This document shows, piece by piece, positions 52,325-63,818 of a stretch of 64,000 nt of DNA. How positions within the stretch are numbered: position 1 is the stretch's first letter; every line of letters starts with the position of its first letter. Under the pieces are notes generated by a model. That model saw only the letters and a program-made list of their open reading frames with translations, had not been told where the DNA came from and did no database searches. Source of the DNA: Streptomyces sp. DH-12 (GTDB lineage: Bacteria; Actinomycetota; Actinomycetes; Streptomycetales; Streptomycetaceae); NCBI RefSeq assembly GCF_002899455.1, contig NZ_PPFB01000001.1, positions 5,121,001 to 5,185,000 of the forward strand, in the 5' to 3' direction. The translations under genes and the position numbers were made by a program.

Positions 52325-53770
52325 TCAGGCGTCGACTCCCGTGCGCCGGGCCTGTTCCTCCGTCTTCAGCCGCCGCGCCGCGCGTTCCGCCGTTCCACGG
52401 GCCCAAGCTCCCGACGTGAGGGCGCCGACCGCCAGGACCGCCGCGCCGCAGCCGGCCAGGATCCACCAGCCGGGGCGGGACGCCGTCACGAAGGTGTCGG
52501 CGTACGAGGACGAGCCGACCCCCGCCGCGAGGACCGCGCCGAGGACCGCCACGCCCAGGGTCTGGCCGAGCTGGCGGCTGGTGGAGGCGACCGCGGAGGC
52601 GACCCCGGCCTGGTCGGCGGGCATGCCGGAGACCGCCGTGTTGGTGATGGGGGCGTTGACGAAGCCGAAGCCGACGCCGAACAGGACGTAGCCGGCGAAC
52701 AGGGTCACGTTCGACGTCTCCGCCTCGAAGAGGGCGAACAGCAGCCCGCTCACCGTCATGGCGCCGCCCGCGACCAGCAGCGGCAGCCGCGGGCCCCGGC
52801 TGCCGACGAGACGTCCGGACAACGGGGCGCACAGGAACGTCGGGACGGCCATCGGCAGCATCCACAGCCCCGCCTCCAGCGCGCTCAGCCCCCGCACGTT
52901 CTGCAGGTACAGCGTGGACAGGAACAGGAACCCGCCGAGCGCCGCGAAGGCGCTCACCGCGATCACCGTGGCCCCGCTGAACGGCGCCGAGCGGAAGAAG
53001 CGCAGGTCGATCAGCGGCTCCGGGCGGCGTGGCTCGTAGTGGAGGAGGGCCAGGAGGGCGATCAGCGCGAGCGCGGCGAAGGGCGCGGTGGACTGCCAGG
53101 AGCCGTGCGGGGCCTCGATGATCGCGTAGGTGAGGGAGCCGAACAGGGTGATGACCAGGATCTGGCCCACCGGGTCGGAGCGGCGGGCGCGCGGGGCGCG
53201 GGACTCCGGGACGAGACGCCAGGTCAGCAGCAGGGCGACGAGGCCCACCGGCAGGTTGACCCAGAAGATGGAGCGCCAGCCGACCGAGTCCACCAGCAGC
53301 CCGCCGACCAGCGGTCCGGCGGCCATCGACAGGCCGACCACGGCTCCCCACACGCCGATCGCGCGGGCGCGCTCGCGCGGGTCGGTGAAGGTGTTGGTGA
53401 TGATCGACATGGCGACCGGATTGAGCATGGAACCGCCCACCGCCTGCACCATGCGGAAGACGACGAGCCACTCCAGGTCCGGGGCGAGCGAGCACAGCAG
53501 CGAGCCCAGGGTGAAGACCGTCAGGCCGGACATGAACACCCGTTTGCGGCCGATCCGGTCGGCCGTCGAGCCGGCCGGCATCAGCAGCGAGGCCAGCACC
53601 AGCGTGTAGGCGTCGATGGTCCACTGCAGCCCCGAGGTGCTCGCGTCCAGCTCCCGCTGGAGGGCGGGCAGGGCGACGTTGAGGACCGTGTTGTCCAGGC
53701 TCACGATCAGCAGGCTCATGCAGCAGATCGCGAGCACCAGCATGCGTCGGCCATGGCTGAGCTCGGGCAT
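52325..53770 (-). CDS. MFS drug exporter (DHA2-like, EmrB/QacA type)
   Basis: A 481-residue DHA2-type multidrug antiporter with about fourteen helices. LLIVSLDNTVLNVALPAL contains motif D1 of the family, GSTADRIGRKRVFMSGL is the loop 2-3 motif A, and the VWGAVVGLSMAAGPLVGGLL stretch is motif C. Substrates are probably antibiotics or biocides. TACGAT lies 7 bases before ATG 53770 (ATG 53779 is an alternative). A palindrome at 53809-53829 may be its operator; the nearest regulator is the TetR gene 1.9 kb away. Confidence 0.9.
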   Translation of the reverse strand: MPELSHGRRMLVLAICCMSLLIVSLDNTVLNVALPALQRELDASTSGLQWTIDAYTLVLASLLMPAGSTADRIGRKRVFMSGLTVFTLGSLLCSLAPDLEWLVVFRMVQAVGGSMLNPVAMSIITNTFTDPRERARAIGVWGAVVGLSMAAGPLVGGLLVDSVGWRSIFWVNLPVGLVALLLTWRLVPESRAPRARRSDPVGQILVITLFGSLTYAIIEAPHGSWQSTAPFAALALIALLALLHYEPRRPEPLIDLRFFRSAPFSGATVIAVSAFAALGGFLFLSTLYLQNVRGLSALEAGLWMLPMAVPTFLCAPLSGRLVGSRGPRLPLLVAGGAMTVSGLLFALFEAETSNVTLFAGYVLFGVGFGFVNAPITNTAVSGMPADQAGVASAVASTSRQLGQTLGVAVLGAVLAAGVGSSSYADTFVTASRPGWWILAGCGAAVLAVGALTSGAWARGTAERAARRLKTEEQARRTGVDA

Positions 53771-53808
53771 GCGGGCCATCGTACGCCACGTCGATAGTGC
53801 GACTAACT

Positions 53809-53829
53809 AATGACCATTACACGGTCATT
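53809..53829. promoter_or_regulatory. Palindrome between the MFS exporter and dusB
   Basis: AATGACC (53809-53815) and GGTCATT (53823-53829) form a perfect 7-bp inverted repeat around 7 bases. The region is A/T-rich and lies upstream of the MFS start, 29 bases from its -10 box. Confidence 0.45.
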
Positions 53830-53853
53830 GTGCGGAGCGTCCCGCCGATGCGG

Positions 53854-53868
53854 GACAATGGGGGAATG
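53854..53868 (+). promoter_or_regulatory. -10 box GACAAT with leaderless-type start of dusB
   Basis: GACAAT (53854-53859) ends 6 bases before ATG 53866; GCGGGACAATGG is identical to the hemW box. Confidence 0.55.
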
Positions 53869-55032
53869 CCCACGCCCTCGCCGACCCCGAGCACGCCCGT
53901 GACCACGACCCTGTCCATCGGCCCGCACGCCGTGCAACCGCCCGTCGTGCTCGCCCCGATGGCCGGGATCACCAACGCGCCCTTCCGCACCCTGTGCCGG
54001 GAGTTCAGCGGTGGCAAGGGGCTGTTCGTCAGCGAGATGATCACCACCCGGGCGCTGGTCGAGCGCAACGAGAAGACCATGCAGCTCATCCGGTTCGACG
54101 CCGCCGAGCAGCCGCGCTCCCTCCAGCTCTACGGCGTCGACCCGGCCACCGTCGGCAAGGCCGTCCGCATGATCGCGGAGGAGGGCCTCGCCGACCACAT
54201 CGACCTCAACTTCGGCTGCCCGGTGCCCAAGGTGACCCGCAAGGGCGGCGGCTCGGCGCTCCCCTTCAAGCGGAACCTGCTGCGCGCCATCCTGCGCGAG
54301 GCCGTCGCCGGCGCCGGGGACCTGCCGGTCACGATGAAGATGCGCAAGGGCATCGACGACGACCACATCACCTACCTGGACGCCGGCCGCATCGCCGTCG
54401 AGGAGGGCGTCACCGCCATCGCGCTGCACGGCCGCACCGCCGCCCAGCACTACGGCGGCACCGCCGACTGGGAGGCGATCGCCCGGCTCAAGGAGCACGT
54501 CCCCGAGATCCCGGTGCTCGGCAACGGGGACATCTGGTCCGCCGACGACGCCCTGCGCATGGTCCGCGAGACCGGCTGCGACGGCGTGGTCGTCGGCCGC
54601 GGCTGCCTCGGCCGGCCGTGGCTCTTCGCCGACCTGGTCGCCGCCTTCGAGGGCCGCCCGGACGCCTACGTACGGCCCACCCTGCGCGAGGTGGCCGACG
54701 TGATGGTGCGGCACGCCACCCTGCTCGGCGAGTGGATCGGCGACGAGTCGCGCGGCGTGATCGACTTCCGCAAGCACGTCGCCTGGTACCTGAAGGGCTT
54801 CGCGGTCGGCTCCGAGATGCGCCGCCGCCTCGCCGTCACCTCCACCCTGGAGGAGCTGCGGGCGGGACTGGACGAGCTGGACCTGGACCAGCCCTGGCCG
54901 GCCGGCGCCGACGGCCCCCGCGGCCGTACGTCCGGCAACAACCGCGTGGTGCTGCCGGACGGCTGGCTGAAGGACCCCTACGACTGCGCGGGCGTCGGCG
55001 AGGACGCCGAGCTGGACACCTCCGGCGGCTGA
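53866..55032 (+). CDS. dusB: tRNA-dihydrouridine synthase (DusB-like)
   Basis: A 388-residue flavin-dependent tRNA dihydrouridine synthase. VVLAPMAGITNAPFRTLCRE is the N-terminal FMN signature, then IDLNFGCPVPKVTRKG with the catalytic Cys. AIALHGRTAAQHYGG and the GNGDIWS barrel strand are also visible, with a C-terminal RNA-binding helical domain. The start ATG 53866 follows a GACAAT box by 6 bases. The gene ends against the sulfatase gene without spacer (stops adjacent). Confidence 0.93.
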   Translation: MPTPSPTPSTPVTTTLSIGPHAVQPPVVLAPMAGITNAPFRTLCREFSGGKGLFVSEMITTRALVERNEKTMQLIRFDAAEQPRSLQLYGVDPATVGKAVRMIAEEGLADHIDLNFGCPVPKVTRKGGGSALPFKRNLLRAILREAVAGAGDLPVTMKMRKGIDDDHITYLDAGRIAVEEGVTAIALHGRTAAQHYGGTADWEAIARLKEHVPEIPVLGNGDIWSADDALRMVRETGCDGVVVGRGCLGRPWLFADLVAAFEGRPDAYVRPTLREVADVMVRHATLLGEWIGDESRGVIDFRKHVAWYLKGFAVGSEMRRRLAVTSTLEELRAGLDELDLDQPWPAGADGPRGRTSGNNRVVLPDGWLKDPYDCAGVGEDAELDTSGG

Positions 55033-56775
55033 TCAGCGCTTCGTGGGCCGCGGCACGGACCCGTAGGCGGTCAGGAAGCGGTCGCGGAAGGCGTCCATCC
55101 TCCACACGGGGGCGTCGTCGGCGGGCCGGAGCCCGGGTGTCCAGTTCCAGCCGTCGATCTTCCGCAGCACCTCAGGGTCCTTGGCGACGACCGTCACCGG
55201 CACGTCCCGGTTCCTGGTGTGTCCGGTGACCCGGGCGATGGGCTGGTGGTCGCCGAGGAAGACCAGCACGGTGTCGTCGGTGCCGTAGCGCTCCAGCCAC
55301 GCGGTGAGGGCGGTCACCGAGTACGACACGGACCGGCCGTACTCCTTGCGGGACTCCGCGGAGTCGGCCATCACCTCGGACGCCTCCCGCCCCTCCGCCT
55401 CGATCGCGTCGAAGACCGAACCGTCGCCCAGGTCCTCCCAGTCGATCATCTCCGGGACCGGCGCCCACGGCTGGTGGCTGGAGGTGAGGATGACCTCCGC
55501 CATCAGCGGCCGGTCCCGCTCCCTGCCGTGCTCCAGGCGCTCGAACGCCTCCAGGGCGTACTGGTCCGGCATGGTGGACCAGCTGAACTTCGGTCCCTCG
55601 TAGCCCATCCCGAAGGCGTCGTACACCGTGTCCAGGCCGTACCACTTCGCCTCCGGCCAGGCCTTCTGCACGCCCGGCATGACGCCGACGGTGTCCCACG
55701 CGCCGGACTTCCGGAAGGCCGCGGTGAGGGTGAGGCGGTCGCTGCTGGTCGCGGTGCGGTACCGCTGCTGGTTGTCGATCCACAGGCCGGACAGGGTCGT
55801 GGAGTGCCCGAGCCAGCTGCTCCCGCCGTACGTCGACGAGGTCAGCCATCCGCTGCGCGCCCGGTAGCCGGCCGCGGCGAGCGCGGCGCCCCGGGCGTCG
55901 AGGGTGCGGGTGACGCCGGGCGCGATCAGCGGGTCCTCGACGGCCACCCGGCCGTAGCTCTCGACGAACGCGATGACGACGTCCTTGCCGTGCAGGTCCG
56001 GCAGGAGCAGGCGCGGCGGGGTGGCGCCGAAGGCGTCCGTCCGCGCCTCCTTCGCGAAGGCCGCCTCGTCGCGCAGGGTGTCCACCACCCGCCGGGTCTG
56101 CCCGCGCAGGGTGTCCGCCGCGCGGTCCGAGGCGACCGGCAGGCCCGAGATCTGCAGGCCCAGCGAGGCGCAGGTGATCCACACGGTGCCCGCGATCAGG
56201 GCGCCCTGGCTCGCGCGGGAGCGGTGCCGGGCCAGCAGGTTGCCGAGCCGCACCGTGGCCAGCGCCATGACGGCCACCACGAGCACGGCGAGCAGGACCG
56301 CGCCGACGGCGGCGGCGGTGGCGACGAAGCCGCCCATGGAGTCCCGCACGTAGGACAGGGCGTCGTCCAGCAGGCCCCAGTCGAGGACCAGGTTGAAGCC
56401 GCGGCCCAGGTACTCGCCGAAGCCGATGTCCAGCAGGTTGAGCACGGTCAGCAGCCCGAGGCCCGTGCCGTAGAGCGCGGCGAGGACCACGCGCGGCCGG
56501 CGCGGCAGGGCGAGCAGCAGGACCGCCCCGACGATCGCCTCGGCGGGGATCCGGGTGAAGCGGTCGGGGCGCAGGCCCGGCGCGGTGTTCGGCATCAGCA
56601 GGGCGCCGAGCACCAGGACGGCGGCGAGGACGTGCACCGTGAGGCGCAGGGCGCGGCCGGCGGAGGGGTGTGCGTCGCGTGCGCGCCGCAGACGCGCGAG
56701 GAGACGGGTGTCCCGCGGGCGCAGGGGAACACGGAGGGCGCGCAGGCGCGTGAGGACGGGGGTGAAGACGGGCAA
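55033..56775 (-). CDS. Membrane-anchored sulfatase/LTA synthase-like protein
   Basis: A 580-residue alkaline-phosphatase-fold protein. Five membrane helices occupy the first 200 residues (for example VHVLAAVLVLGALLMPNTAP and a GFVATAAAVGAVLLAVLVVA segment). The extracellular sulfatase domain has DVVIAFVESYGRVA, a Ser/Thr region (GYRARSGWLTSSTYGGSS) where the nucleophile Thr is expected, and metal-binding blocks LVFLGDHQPIARV. It may transfer or hydrolyse phosphoglycerol-like groups, substrate unknown. TTG 56775, with AAGGAA 8 bases upstream, is preferred to GTG 56937, because the intervening segment is Pro/Arg-rich. Confidence 0.75.
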   Translation of the reverse strand: MPVFTPVLTRLRALRVPLRPRDTRLLARLRRARDAHPSAGRALRLTVHVLAAVLVLGALLMPNTAPGLRPDRFTRIPAEAIVGAVLLLALPRRPRVVLAALYGTGLGLLTVLNLLDIGFGEYLGRGFNLVLDWGLLDDALSYVRDSMGGFVATAAAVGAVLLAVLVVAVMALATVRLGNLLARHRSRASQGALIAGTVWITCASLGLQISGLPVASDRAADTLRGQTRRVVDTLRDEAAFAKEARTDAFGATPPRLLLPDLHGKDVVIAFVESYGRVAVEDPLIAPGVTRTLDARGAALAAAGYRARSGWLTSSTYGGSSWLGHSTTLSGLWIDNQQRYRTATSSDRLTLTAAFRKSGAWDTVGVMPGVQKAWPEAKWYGLDTVYDAFGMGYEGPKFSWSTMPDQYALEAFERLEHGRERDRPLMAEVILTSSHQPWAPVPEMIDWEDLGDGSVFDAIEAEGREASEVMADSAESRKEYGRSVSYSVTALTAWLERYGTDDTVLVFLGDHQPIARVTGHTRNRDVPVTVVAKDPEVLRKIDGWNWTPGLRPADDAPVWRMDAFRDRFLTAYGSVPRPTKR

Positions 56776-57269
56776 CCCGGAGGTTCCTTCCGTACCGAGG
56801 CCGGGGAGGCGGGAGGGCGGACCCGGCGTGGGGGTCCGGATCCGCCTCCCTTCCGTACGGGCGGCCGGGCCCGAGCGTTCATCCCCCGGGTCCGCATGGT
56901 GGAACCCGGCACCGTGTGGCAGCGTGATTCTCACCACCCCTGATAGTGGTTGCGCTCAGATGAGCGGATCATGGAAGGCTGCACTTCTCAAAGGGTGGCA
57001 CTCAGTGCCACTCGATGATCGTTCATCGAGCGAAATCAAACGTGACTCTTAATGCTCAGGTGAGCGTTCCGATCGGTCACTGGAGGCGTTCCGCGTTCAA
57101 GAAGTGAAAACACCGGGCTCCGACGGCTTGCCAAGCTTTGACTTTCGATCCGCTGGCGCTCGGCCGGTGACAGGCGCACGACCCACAAGTGGACGTACCC
57201 AGACGCCTTTGATCTGGGTACATTCCTCGCCGTCAGGGCAGCCACCGCGTCCTCGAGGAGTCGAGACCC
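56776..57269. other. Spacer with a hairpin and the ppdK promoter
   Basis: The spacer lies between the divergent sulfatase and ppdK. Near 56814-56855 an imperfect hairpin (GGGAGG-type arms) could be an upstream leader element of the sulfatase. The stretch 56940-57190 is less GC-rich, with repeated GTGAC/TCACC-like words, but no gene. A palindrome over the ppdK promoter is listed separately. Confidence 0.45.
57195..57224. promoter_or_regulatory. 9-9-9 palindrome on the ppdK promoter
   Basis: GTACCCAGA (57195-57203), 9 bases, TCTGGGTAC (57213-57221) is a perfect inverted repeat. The right arm overlaps a TACATT -10 box (57219-57224), so a bound protein would occlude the promoter. The spacing resembles CIRCE but the sequence does not. 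Confidence 0.7.
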
Positions 57270-60017
<2,748 letters not shown>

Positions 60018-60100
60018 GCCCTCCGGGGCGCGCTGGACCCCGGGGCCGTCGTCCGTCACCCGACCACCCTCACCGATCGGCGACGGCTCCGGATCACGAA

Positions 60101-60136
60101 GGAGGGGCGGCACCCGTGCGGGGGTGCCGCCCCTCC
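60101..60136. terminator. ppdK terminator
   Basis: Arms 60101-60115 and 60122-60136 pair perfectly over 15 bp with a 6-base loop, between ppdK (+) and the Excalibur gene (-). Confidence 0.85.
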
Positions 60137-60173
60137 CGTCGTACGCGTACGCGGAGCGCGCCCGGTGGGGCGG

Positions 60174-60584
60174 TCAGCCGCGGCCGCGGCGCAGGCGGGA
60201 GACGAGGAGCACGGTGCCTCCGGCGAGGACCACGGCGCCGACGCCCATGGTCACGTAGGTCGTGACGTCGTCGTCCGGCCCGGCGGATCGGTCGCTCGTG
60301 GCGGCCTGGGTGGTGTCGGCCACGGGAGTCGTGTTCCCGTCGACCTCGGTGTCGTCGCGCGGGACGAAGCCGGCGGGCGGCTCGTCGCAGGCGATGCCGT
60401 CGCCGTCGGGGTCCAGGCCGGGACCGTAGTGGTCGTCCCCGCTGGAGATCCTCGCGTAGCCGTTGTCGTACGCCTCCGAGCAGCTCGTGAACGGGTGGTC
60501 CCCGTCGTGGGCCGACGCGGTGGCGGGGAGGGCGGCCAGGGCGAGGGCGGCGAGGAGCGTGAGGGTGTGTCGTGTCAGGTGCAT
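60174..60584 (-). CDS. Excalibur-domain secreted protein, C-terminal membrane anchor
   Basis: A 136-residue exported protein: signal peptide (TLTLLAALALAALPATASAH), then an Excalibur calcium-binding domain FTSCSEAYDNGYARIS with a DPDGDGIACDE calcium loop. The C-terminus has a membrane helix (VGAVVLAGGTVLLVSRL) and a basic tail. The sortase motif present in its paralogue is absent here. The two paralogues flank a membrane protein gene and share about half their residues and a common promoter segment, so the region is a duplication. Confidence 0.85.
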   Translation of the reverse strand: MHLTRHTLTLLAALALAALPATASAHDGDHPFTSCSEAYDNGYARISSGDDHYGPGLDPDGDGIACDEPPAGFVPRDDTEVDGNTTPVADTTQAATSDRSAGPDDDVTTYVTMGVGAVVLAGGTVLLVSRLRRGRG

Positions 60585-60684
60585 GATGAATGCCCCCCTG
60601 TCCGATGGTGCGGGTGCGGATAACCGGGGTGTGGCGTGATGAAGCTACTGGCGGTTCAGGGGTGCTGCAGAGGGGTGCGAGCGA

Positions 60685-60710
60685 CCTGTGATGTGAACGT
60701 GATGTGACGG
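60685..60710 (-). repeat. Duplicated promoter element, copy 1
   Basis: The segment CCTGTGATGTGAACGTGATG and following bases recur at 62095-62120 with four base changes. It carries two GTGAYGTGA words in tandem, perhaps an operator. A second shared block, GATGAAGCTACTGG (about 60638) and GACGAAGTTACTGG (about 62049), lies nearer the genes. Confidence 0.65.
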
Positions 60711-60870
60711 AACCGTGGCGCAACGCCACGAACGGAGGGATGGCCTCCTGGCGGCGGGCCTGCGGGGGCCAGGTCAGGAGCGTCCGAGGGCACTGACCGA
60801 CACGTCACGGCTGCCGGTAGGGTCCGGAGCCGGACGCGGGTCGCCGCGGCGGGGAGTGAAAGGGGCAGCG

Positions 60871-61530
60871 GTGGCAGAGGTGATACGCGAGGGCGCGGCC
60901 GGGCGCTCGGGCGGAGAAGGCGTCTCCCCGTGGCGGTCGGTGCGGCGCACGGTGTGGGTGACGCTGTGCGGATGGGCCGCCGCGCTGGTCACCGCCGGGG
61001 TGTCCTACCTGGCGCTGCGCTGGGTGGCCGTGCCCATCGTCGTGGGCGCCCTGCTCTGCCTGACGTTCGCCTGGCTGCTGATGTGGCTGCACCGCGCGGG
61101 CTGGATCGCCCTGCTGTCCCTGGCGCCCGGCCTGTTCGTCCTCGTCGGGGCCGTCCAGTACGCGCCGGAACTGGCGCTGGAGGTGCGCGGCGTGCGCGAG
61201 AGCGTGGTGATCGTCGCGGACAGCGCGGCGGGGACGGGCGGCAAGAACCACCGGTACACGCTGCGCGGCGAGGACGGCCGGGAGCTGGACGAGCGGCTGA
61301 CCTACAACGGGGACGCGTGGAGTCCGCAGGTGGGGGAGCGGCTCGACGTGGTCCGCGACCCGGAGGGCGTGGTGCCGATGGAGCGGGCGGACGAGGTGGA
61401 CCCCTCGGGGCGGCTCGGCGGGGCGGTCGCCGGGCTCGCGGCCTGGACGCTCATGACGCCGGTGGCGGGCTGGCGCGGGCATGTGCGCCGCCGGCAGGGC
61501 AAGGAAGGGTCCCTGCTGCTGTCGCTGTGA
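60871..61530 (+). CDS. Membrane protein, DUF3592-like
   Basis: A 219-residue membrane protein with three hydrophobic segments in the first 100 residues (VWVTLCGWAAALVTAGVSYL, VAVPIVVGALLCLTFAWLLM and IALLSLAPGLFVLVGA). The soluble part resembles DUF3592: VRESVVIVADSA, YTLRGEDGRELDERLTY, then GERLDVVRDPEGVVP. A fourth hydrophobic stretch lies at the end. GTG 60871 has AAGGGG at about 7 bases. It sits between the two Excalibur genes on the opposite strand. Function unknown. Confidence 0.7.
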   Translation: MAEVIREGAAGRSGGEGVSPWRSVRRTVWVTLCGWAAALVTAGVSYLALRWVAVPIVVGALLCLTFAWLLMWLHRAGWIALLSLAPGLFVLVGAVQYAPELALEVRGVRESVVIVADSAAGTGGKNHRYTLRGEDGRELDERLTYNGDAWSPQVGERLDVVRDPEGVVPMERADEVDPSGRLGGAVAGLAAWTLMTPVAGWRGHVRRRQGKEGSLLLSL

Positions 61531-61570
61531 CCCTCCGGACGCCGGGGGCGTGGCCCCGGCGCCCGGAGGG
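61531..61570. terminator. Terminator between the DUF3592-like gene and the second Excalibur gene
   Basis: Arms 61531-61547 and 61554-61570 pair over 17 positions with one mismatch and a 6-base loop, immediately after the stop codon. Confidence 0.75.
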
Positions 61571-61576
61571 CGGGAA

Positions 61577-61999
61577 TCAGCGGTCCTCGCGGCGCTTGCG
61601 CGCGGCGATCACCAGGCCGCCGCCGAGAAGGACGACGGCCGCGCCGCCCGCCGCGATGTACGGGGTGGTGCCGCTGCCGCCGGTCTCGGCGAGGTCGGTG
61701 CCGCCGCCGTTCCCCTCCTGGGCGCCGTCGGTCCCCGCGCCCGCGCCGGCGTCGTCGTCGCTCCCGTCGCGCGGCACGAAGTCCGCGGGCGGCTGGTCGC
61801 AGCCGACGCCGTCGCCGTCCCGGTCGAGGTGCTCGCCGTAGTGCTCGTCCCCCTCGGGGATGTTGCTGTACCCGTTGTCGTACGCGTCGGTGCAGTTCTC
61901 GAACGGGTGGCTGCCGTCGTGGGCCACGGCGGTGGCCGGCACGGCGGCCAGGGCGACGGCGGCGAGCAGCGCGGCGGCTGAGGTACGGAACGGGATCAT
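61577..61999 (-). CDS. Excalibur-domain surface protein with LAETG sortase signal
   Basis: A 140-residue exported protein: signal peptide (AAALLAAVALAAVPATAVAH), Excalibur domain (FENCTDAYDNGYSNIP, then DRDGDGVGCDQ) and an Asp/Gly-rich spacer. The C-terminus has LAETG followed by a membrane helix (YIAAGGAAVVLLGGGLVIAA) and KRREDR tail. LAxTG is the class E sortase motif used for Streptomyces surface proteins, so it should be attached to peptidoglycan. Paralogue of the gene at 60174-60584. Confidence 0.9.
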   Translation of the reverse strand: MIPFRTSAAALLAAVALAAVPATAVAHDGSHPFENCTDAYDNGYSNIPEGDEHYGEHLDRDGDGVGCDQPPADFVPRDGSDDDAGAGAGTDGAQEGNGGGTDLAETGGSGTTPYIAAGGAAVVLLGGGLVIAARKRREDR

Positions 62000-62094
62000 G
62001 GTGAGGAGCCCCCCAGGTGCGGACGAAAGCGTGTGCCCGGTGCGAGGCTGACGAAGTTACTGGGGTGCGGGAGACGTGTCGGGGATACGGAGAT

Positions 62095-62120
62095 CCCGTG
62101 ATGCGAACGTGACGTGACCG
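62095..62120 (-). repeat. Duplicated promoter element, copy 2
   Basis: CCCGTGATGCGAACGTGACG and following bases match the element at 60685-60710, upstream of the paralogous Excalibur gene. This shows that the duplication includes regulatory sequence. Confidence 0.65.
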
Positions 62121-62135
62121 GAGGGTAGCTCTCCG

Positions 62136-63293
62136 CTAGGACCGGAACGGTCCCCGTACCTCATACGTGATCCCGCCCGACGAACGGCCGCTCGTGCCAC
62201 GCTGGCTCGAGAAGTACAGGCGGGTCCCGTCCGGGGAGAAGGCCGGGCCGGTGATCTCCGAGCCGGACTGGCCGCTGACGCGGAGGAACGGGGCGACCAC
62301 GCCGTCGGGCGTGATGACGCAGATCTCCATGTTCCCGCCGTCCTCGGCCACGAAGAGGTCGCCGGAAGCCGCGCCGGTGACGTTGTCGACGCCCGTCAGC
62401 GGAGCGGATCCGCCCGTCACCAGGGAGTCGTCGTAGGCGAGTGCGATGGTCTGGGCGGACGCGTCGTACTGCCAGACGCGGTTGTCGCCCTTCGTGGTGA
62501 ACCAGCAGGTGTCGTCCGCGTAGTAGCAGCCCTCGCCGCCGTTGAAGCGCTTGGCTCCCGAGACCTGGTTGCGGGTGGCGGTGGCGCCGGACGGGTCGGG
62601 GACCCGCGCCCAGCTCACCGGGCCGTTGGCGCCGCTGCCGCCGACCAGCACCTCCAGCGTGCCCGACGACAGGTCGCCCCAGGTGGTGGGGCGGAAGCGG
62701 TAGAAGCAGCCGTCCGACACGTCCTCCGTCAGGTACACCACCTTGCGCACCGGGTCGGCCGCCGCCGCCTCGTGCTTGAAGCGCCCCATCGCGTCCCGGC
62801 GGACGGCCGCCCTGACGCCCCACGGGTCGGTCTCGTAGACGTACCCGCGGTCCACCTCCTCGCAGGACAGCCAGGTGTTCCACGGGGTCTTCCCGCCCGC
62901 GCAGTTCTGCCGGGTGCCGGACAGGACGCGGTACGCGCCCGTGACCGTGCCGGTGGCCGAGAACTTCAGCGCGCTCGCCCCGCCGGAGGGGTTGATCTCC
63001 GAGTTGGAGACGTAGATCCAGCCCGGTCCGTCGGCGTAGCAGGCGCCGCCGTCGGGGGCGTCGTGCCAGGTGTAGGAGGTGCCCGGGACCGTTCTGCCGG
63101 AACGGGCGACGACGCGGCTGGTGAAGCCGGCGGGCAGGCTGACGCCGTTGGCGTCCGCCGCCCCGAGCGGACCGTACGGGCCGCTGCCCGGCTGGGCGGG
63201 GGCGGCCGCTGCCGCGCCGCGCCACAAGGTCCCGCCGAGCACGGAGGCGGTGCCGCCGACGGCGGTCGCACGAAGGAAGGTACGACGTTCCAC
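62136..63293 (-). CDS. PhoX/DUF839 family phosphatase-like protein, Tat-exported
   Basis: A 385-residue secreted protein of the PhoX/DUF839 family. The twin-arginine signal is MERRTFLRATAVGG with an Ala-rich cleavage region. GKTPWNTWLSCEEVDRG contains the Cys that binds iron in PhoX phosphatases. The fold is a beta-propeller, with DGCFYRFRP, GGEGCYYADDT and VAEDGGNMEICV as metal-site segments. It probably releases phosphate from organic esters outside the cell. TAGGTT near 63357 may be its -10 box. Confidence 0.88.
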   Translation of the reverse strand: MERRTFLRATAVGGTASVLGGTLWRGAAAAAPAQPGSGPYGPLGAADANGVSLPAGFTSRVVARSGRTVPGTSYTWHDAPDGGACYADGPGWIYVSNSEINPSGGASALKFSATGTVTGAYRVLSGTRQNCAGGKTPWNTWLSCEEVDRGYVYETDPWGVRAAVRRDAMGRFKHEAAAADPVRKVVYLTEDVSDGCFYRFRPTTWGDLSSGTLEVLVGGSGANGPVSWARVPDPSGATATRNQVSGAKRFNGGEGCYYADDTCWFTTKGDNRVWQYDASAQTIALAYDDSLVTGGSAPLTGVDNVTGAASGDLFVAEDGGNMEICVITPDGVVAPFLRVSGQSGSEITGPAFSPDGTRLYFSSQRGTSGRSSGGITYEVRGPFRS

Positions 63294-63464
63294 TGTCGCT
63301 CCAAAGGTCCTGTGACCGTCCTGCCGCCGGTCGGCGGCGGGGGCGTGCGAGCAGCGAACCTAGGGGAGCCGGGTGGACGCCTCGTGACCGCGGACGAACC
63401 GGCGGGTGACGGAGCGGCGTGCACAGCGGGTGTCCGCACCGCCGTGCACGCCGCTCCGGGTGGG

Positions 63465-63818
63465 TCAGGCCGCCTCCACCTCGTACGCCGTCACGCGGAC
63501 CGTGTCGTCGTCCAGGCACCGGCCCGTCTCCAGGTCGAAGCGCTGCTTCAGGAGCGGGGAGGCGACGAACGGGCGGCCCCGGTGGGTGCCGGTGAGGCCG
63601 CGGGAGAGGACCGCCGCGCCCGTGAACGGGTCGCGGTTGTCGATGGCGTACAGCCGGCCCGCGCGGTCGGTGAACACCGCGGCCTGCCGGCCGTCGGGCA
63701 GCAGGGCGGCCACGCCCCGGCCGGGGATCAGCCGGTCGAGGCCGCAGACCTCGAGCCAGTCGTCCGTCAGGCGGAGCCGTACGGTCAGGCCGGTGGTCGT
63801 CTCGAGTGCCAGGGTCAT
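63465..63818 (-). CDS. nirD: Nitrite reductase small subunit (NirD)
   Basis: A 117-residue Rieske-like NirD subunit. It includes VCGLDRLIPGRGVAALLPDG, YAIDNRDPFTGAAVLSRG and a C-terminal FDLETGRCLDDDTVRVTAY. The Rieske Cys/His ligands are missing, normal for NirD. ATG 63818 overlaps the nirB stop by 4 bases. With NirB it reduces nitrite to ammonium using NADH in assimilation. Confidence 0.92.
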   Translation of the reverse strand: MTLALETTTGLTVRLRLTDDWLEVCGLDRLIPGRGVAALLPDGRQAAVFTDRAGRLYAIDNRDPFTGAAVLSRGLTGTHRGRPFVASPLLKQRFDLETGRCLDDDTVRVTAYEVEAA

